Assembly (NCBI GenBank): GCA_041618535.1
Contig: JBFKFP010000135.1
Span: forward strand, 1-7,683
Direction of reading: 5' to 3'
Source: SHLJ01 sp041618535
Lineage (GTDB): Bacteria; Bacteroidota; Bacteroidia; Flavobacteriales; Flavobacteriaceae
Length of the DNA stretch: 7,683 bases
Shown: one piece after another, positions 5,974 to 7,683 of the stretch
How the letters are laid out: each line of letters opens with the position of its first letter
How positions within the stretch are numbered: position 1 is the stretch's first letter
Notes under the pieces: generated by a model
The model's input: the letters and a program-made list of their open reading frames with translations, nothing else
Told to the model about the DNA's origin: nothing
Database searches by the model: none
Position numbers and translations under genes: made by a program

Positions 5974-7651
5974 CTACATTACTGAATTTCGCATTTATAA
6001 GGATTGTTTTTTTTGAACCGGATCCGTCAGGATAACTATTGGCCATATATTTATCGGTAGGTTTTTCGTTCAGCTTTGACCGGCTGCCCCTGAATATGAG
6101 GTCATAATCGGTTTTTGGCAGCTGTATAAATGCGTCACTGTTCTCGAGAATAATATTGAGATTATTGAATGTTTCTGATACTTTTTTAATAATCAAATCT
6201 CCAAAACTACCATCTATTATGGCATTTTCGGTAATGTTATCGATATTGACATTAGAAGAATTGGATGTGAGGCTTATGGATTTAGCAGCATTCAGGCTTG
6301 CATTATCAACGAAATTTAGATAGAGGTTCCCGGCCCGCCACTCTTTTATATCTACCAGTGTGTAAGAAGCATTGATGGAAGAATTTCTCCCATCAATGCC
6401 TGCAGCTGCTAATTTCGAATGCGTAAGGTCTGCTCTTATGTCTTTTATAATTGAACTGACTTTCAGTTCACCATGCCTGACATCCAGCTTTAATTTAGCA
6501 TCCTTTGGCATCCTGATCTTTATAGTTCGCTTTACCTTATCCTTTTGCAAAAAAGCACGCTCTCTCATCTCCGCCCTGCGGGCTTCACGCTCAGCCATCC
6601 GCTCAGCCAGTAAACGTTCCCTTTCTTCCATCCGCTCGGCGCGTTGCTGCTCGCGTTCTGCAAATCGCTTATCGCGTTCGGCAGCACGCTTCTCCCATTC
6701 CTCGCCCCATTTTTCGAAGTCCTTGCCATATTTTTCTTCAAACTCCTCACCCCATTTTTCCATGTCCCTGGCAAATTCTTCGCCCCACTTCTCCATGTCT
6801 TTGCCAAATTTTTCTCCGAATTCTTCACCCCATTTCTCCATATCCTTGCCAAAACTCTCGCCGAATTCCTCACCCCATTTCTCTATTTTCTCAGCCCATT
6901 CACCTTCGAATCGCTTACCGAATTCCTCGCCCCATTTCTCCATTTTCCGGGCATAGTCCTCACCAAATCTTTCACCAAATTTTTCACCCCAGATCTCCAT
7001 TTCCCTGGAGTAGGAATCAAAATCTATTTTGGAGAATTCCCTGGCCCAGGCCTTCATTTTATCCTTGAATTCCTTGCCATACTTTTCTTCGTATTCCCGG
7101 CTCCAACGCTCGAGGTAAGCCTCGCCTTCTTTTTCATATTTCTTTGTGTCAAAATTCACATCATACATGCCTTCCGGCAGTTCCGGTAATTCAGGCAACT
7201 CGGGCATTTCCGGCATTTCAAAATTCAATTCAGGTACTGGCGGAATCTCCGGCATCGCTGGCATGGGCGGCATTTCAGCCAACTTAAGCTGAAGTTCTCT
7301 CAAAGCTTGAGAAACCTCCTCTGAAGCAAAGTCAAAATCGAAATTCAAATGGTAATTTCCACTGGTCCGGATCAATACGCCATCGTTGTCTCCTTTGATA
7401 TCAACAACCCAGTTCTCAGCAATTTTTTCGAGCTCTTCTTTACTGAGCTTATCACTTTCAATATAAGCCTCCACTTCAACCTTGTTTCTGTCCCAGGTAT
7501 CTATCTCGATATTGGTATGACTGGTGTTCAAATCTATTGTCACATCCTTAGCCGTGTTTATAGATTTCTTAGTTTTCTGCACACGCTGTTGACCGAAGCT
7601 AATGGCTATTGTCAAACTGCAGACTATCATAAATAAGAATTTTAATCTCAT
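5963..7651 (-). CDS. Secreted DUF4097-like beta-rich protein with a long Trp-anchored helical repeat, 562 aa
   Basis: Residues 1-20 are a Sec signal peptide (MRLKFLF, hydrophobic core to ISFG), with likely cleavage before Q21. C11 is preceded by Val, so this is not a lipobox. Residues 30-105 are short strands such as DVTIDLNTSHTNIEIDTW and RNKVEVEAYIE, typical of the start of DUF4097/head-GIN-like proteins. Residues 127-160 are a Pro-Glu-Leu/Met tract. Residues about 179-366 are a highly charged helical region with nine tryptophans (183, 202, 221, 240, 259, 274, 289, 300, 315), then an Arg/Glu-rich part to 366. From 373 (VKRTIKIRMPKDAKLKLDV) repeated short strands return to the end, as in DUF4097 beta-solenoids. 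The beta fold therefore appears interrupted by the helical insert. In flavobacteria such genes often follow a sigma factor and anti-sigma gene; any such partner would lie beyond 7683. Function is unknown. A cell-envelope location, periplasmic or outer-surface, is inferred. Confidence 0.85.
   Translation of the reverse strand: MRLKFLFMIVCSLTIAISFGQQRVQKTKKSINTAKDVTIDLNTSHTNIEIDTWDRNKVEVEAYIESDKLSKEELEKIAENWVVDIKGDNDGVLIRTSGNYHLNFDFDFASEEVSQALRELQLKLAEMPPMPAMPEIPPVPELNFEMPEMPELPELPELPEGMYDVNFDTKKYEKEGEAYLERWSREYEEKYGKEFKDKMKAWAREFSKIDFDSYSREMEIWGEKFGERFGEDYARKMEKWGEEFGKRFEGEWAEKIEKWGEEFGESFGKDMEKWGEEFGEKFGKDMEKWGEEFARDMEKWGEEFEEKYGKDFEKWGEEWEKRAAERDKRFAEREQQRAERMEERERLLAERMAEREARRAEMRERAFLQKDKVKRTIKIRMPKDAKLKLDVRHGELKVSSIIKDIRADLTHSKLAAAGIDGRNSSINASYTLVDIKEWRAGNLYLNFVDNASLNAAKSISLTSNSSNVNIDNITENAIIDGSFGDLIIKKVSETFNNLNIILENSDAFIQLPKTDYDLIFRGSRSKLNEKPTDKYMANSYPDGSGSKKTILINAKFSNVVMN
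6662..7105 (-). repeat. Degenerate in-frame tandem repeat (33/45/57 bp units) coding WGEEFGxxF-type helix repeats
   Basis: Nine tryptophan codons (read as CCA on the plus strand, beginning at 7103, 7046, 6989, 6932, 6875, 6830, 6785, 6752 and 6707) mark repeat units of 57, 57, 57, 57, 45, 45, 33 and 45 bases. Units share a core MEKWGEEFG and vary by whole four-residue blocks (one helical turn). The best conserved copies are the 45-base ones between residues 256 and 300. Unit number and length suggest growth by duplication and slippage. All copies stay in frame, so the protein is selected. Confidence 0.85.
7172..7273 (-). repeat. Pro-Glu-Leu/Met low-complexity tract within the secreted protein
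   Basis: Residues 127-160 consist of three-residue steps: MPPMPAMPEIPPVPEL, then MPEMPELPELPELPEG after NFE. Regular proline every third residue favours an extended polyproline-II rod. Five methionines occur in MxxM spacing (127, 130, 133, and 146, 149). The tract lies between the first beta-rich part and the helical repeat, so it is best read as a stiff linker. Confidence 0.75.
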
Positions 7652-7683
7652 CGTTTTAGGTTTTAATTAGCCTTGTCTCTCCT
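7652..7683 (-). other. Leader of the minus-strand gene, upstream gene end not resolved
   Basis: Only 32 bases precede the ATG on the minus strand. All three minus-strand frames entering from the right edge reach a stop here (for example TAA at 7663-7665), so an upstream gene in the same operon could end in this stretch, but the correct frame cannot be decided. The 15 bases before the start are A-rich (AAAACCTAAAACG), as usual in Bacteroidota. No TAnnTTTG element is present. Confidence 0.3.

Noticed and set aside
6372..6956. Long plus-strand open frame rich in Ser-Pro-His-Phe-Ser repeats opposite the secreted protein
   Set aside because: It is the antisense shadow of the MEKWGEEFG repeat. Its apparent repeats mirror the codons of the minus-strand gene, which has a signal peptide and family-like ends.
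6662..7105. Regularly spaced repeats resembling a CRISPR array
   Set aside because: Units differ in length (33, 45, 57 bp), are degenerate, have no unique spacers, and are in frame in a long protein.
6644..7189. Second plus-strand frame with hydrophobic Phe/Leu repeats that look like membrane spans
   Set aside because: The same repeated DNA read in another frame: Glu/Lys-rich codons read backwards give Phe/Leu. There is no promoter and no independent start context.
7618..7651. Lipoprotein signal for the minus-strand protein at Cys11
   Set aside because: The residue before the cysteine is Val and the cysteine lies inside the hydrophobic core. The Ser-Phe-Gly/Gln site fits ordinary signal peptidase I better.

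Overview
The window looks like an ordinary chromosomal segment of a member of the Bacteroidota, most likely a flavobacterium (Flavobacteriaceae-like). Four things point there: perfect copies of the Bacteroidota -7 promoter element TAnnTTTG upstream of two genes; start codons preceded by A/T-rich sequence instead of strong Shine-Dalgarno sites; a SecA of 1118 residues carrying large Bacteroidota-type insertions; and a tiny acidic DUF2795-like protein directly upstream of secA. I see no tRNA, rRNA, CRISPR array, insertion sequence, integrase or attachment site. No gap between genes exceeds about 165 bases.

Layout. Bases 1-1587 hold a compact plus-strand cluster: the last 13 codons of an unidentified gene, a class I SAM-dependent methyltransferase joined to it by an ATGA overlap, a 59-residue single-span membrane protein with a very basic tail, and a PduO/MMAB-type corrinoid adenosyltransferase whose start lies inside the small gene. 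After a 162-base gap with two hairpins, a textbook Bacteroidota promoter drives the 73-residue DUF2795-like gene (1750-1971), which is closed by a strong intrinsic terminator. secA (2094-5450) follows with its own -7 element and terminator. A four-span membrane protein (5545-5973) comes next. It converges with, and overlaps by 11 bp, a 562-residue secreted protein on the minus strand (5963-7651).

Function. SecA is the ATPase motor of the Sec translocon. It is the export route expected to be used by the secreted protein at the right end, and probably for membrane proteins with large exported parts; this is general physiology, not a specific link. The adenosyltransferase makes coenzyme B12 for enzymes encoded elsewhere. 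The other small proteins have no assignable function.

The most unusual object is the minus-strand secreted protein. Its DUF4097-like beta-rich parts flank a Pro-Glu-Leu/Met tract and a long charged helical segment. Nine tryptophans in that segment are spaced 19, 19, 19, 19, 15, 15, 11 and 15 residues apart. Every spacing is of the form 4n+3, with a hydrophobic residue nearly every fourth position in between. That is the signature of a right-handed (hendecad/pentadecad) coiled coil or of an 11-mer-type amphipathic lipid-binding helix. I do not see a new multi-gene system (defence, mobile or biosynthetic) in this window.
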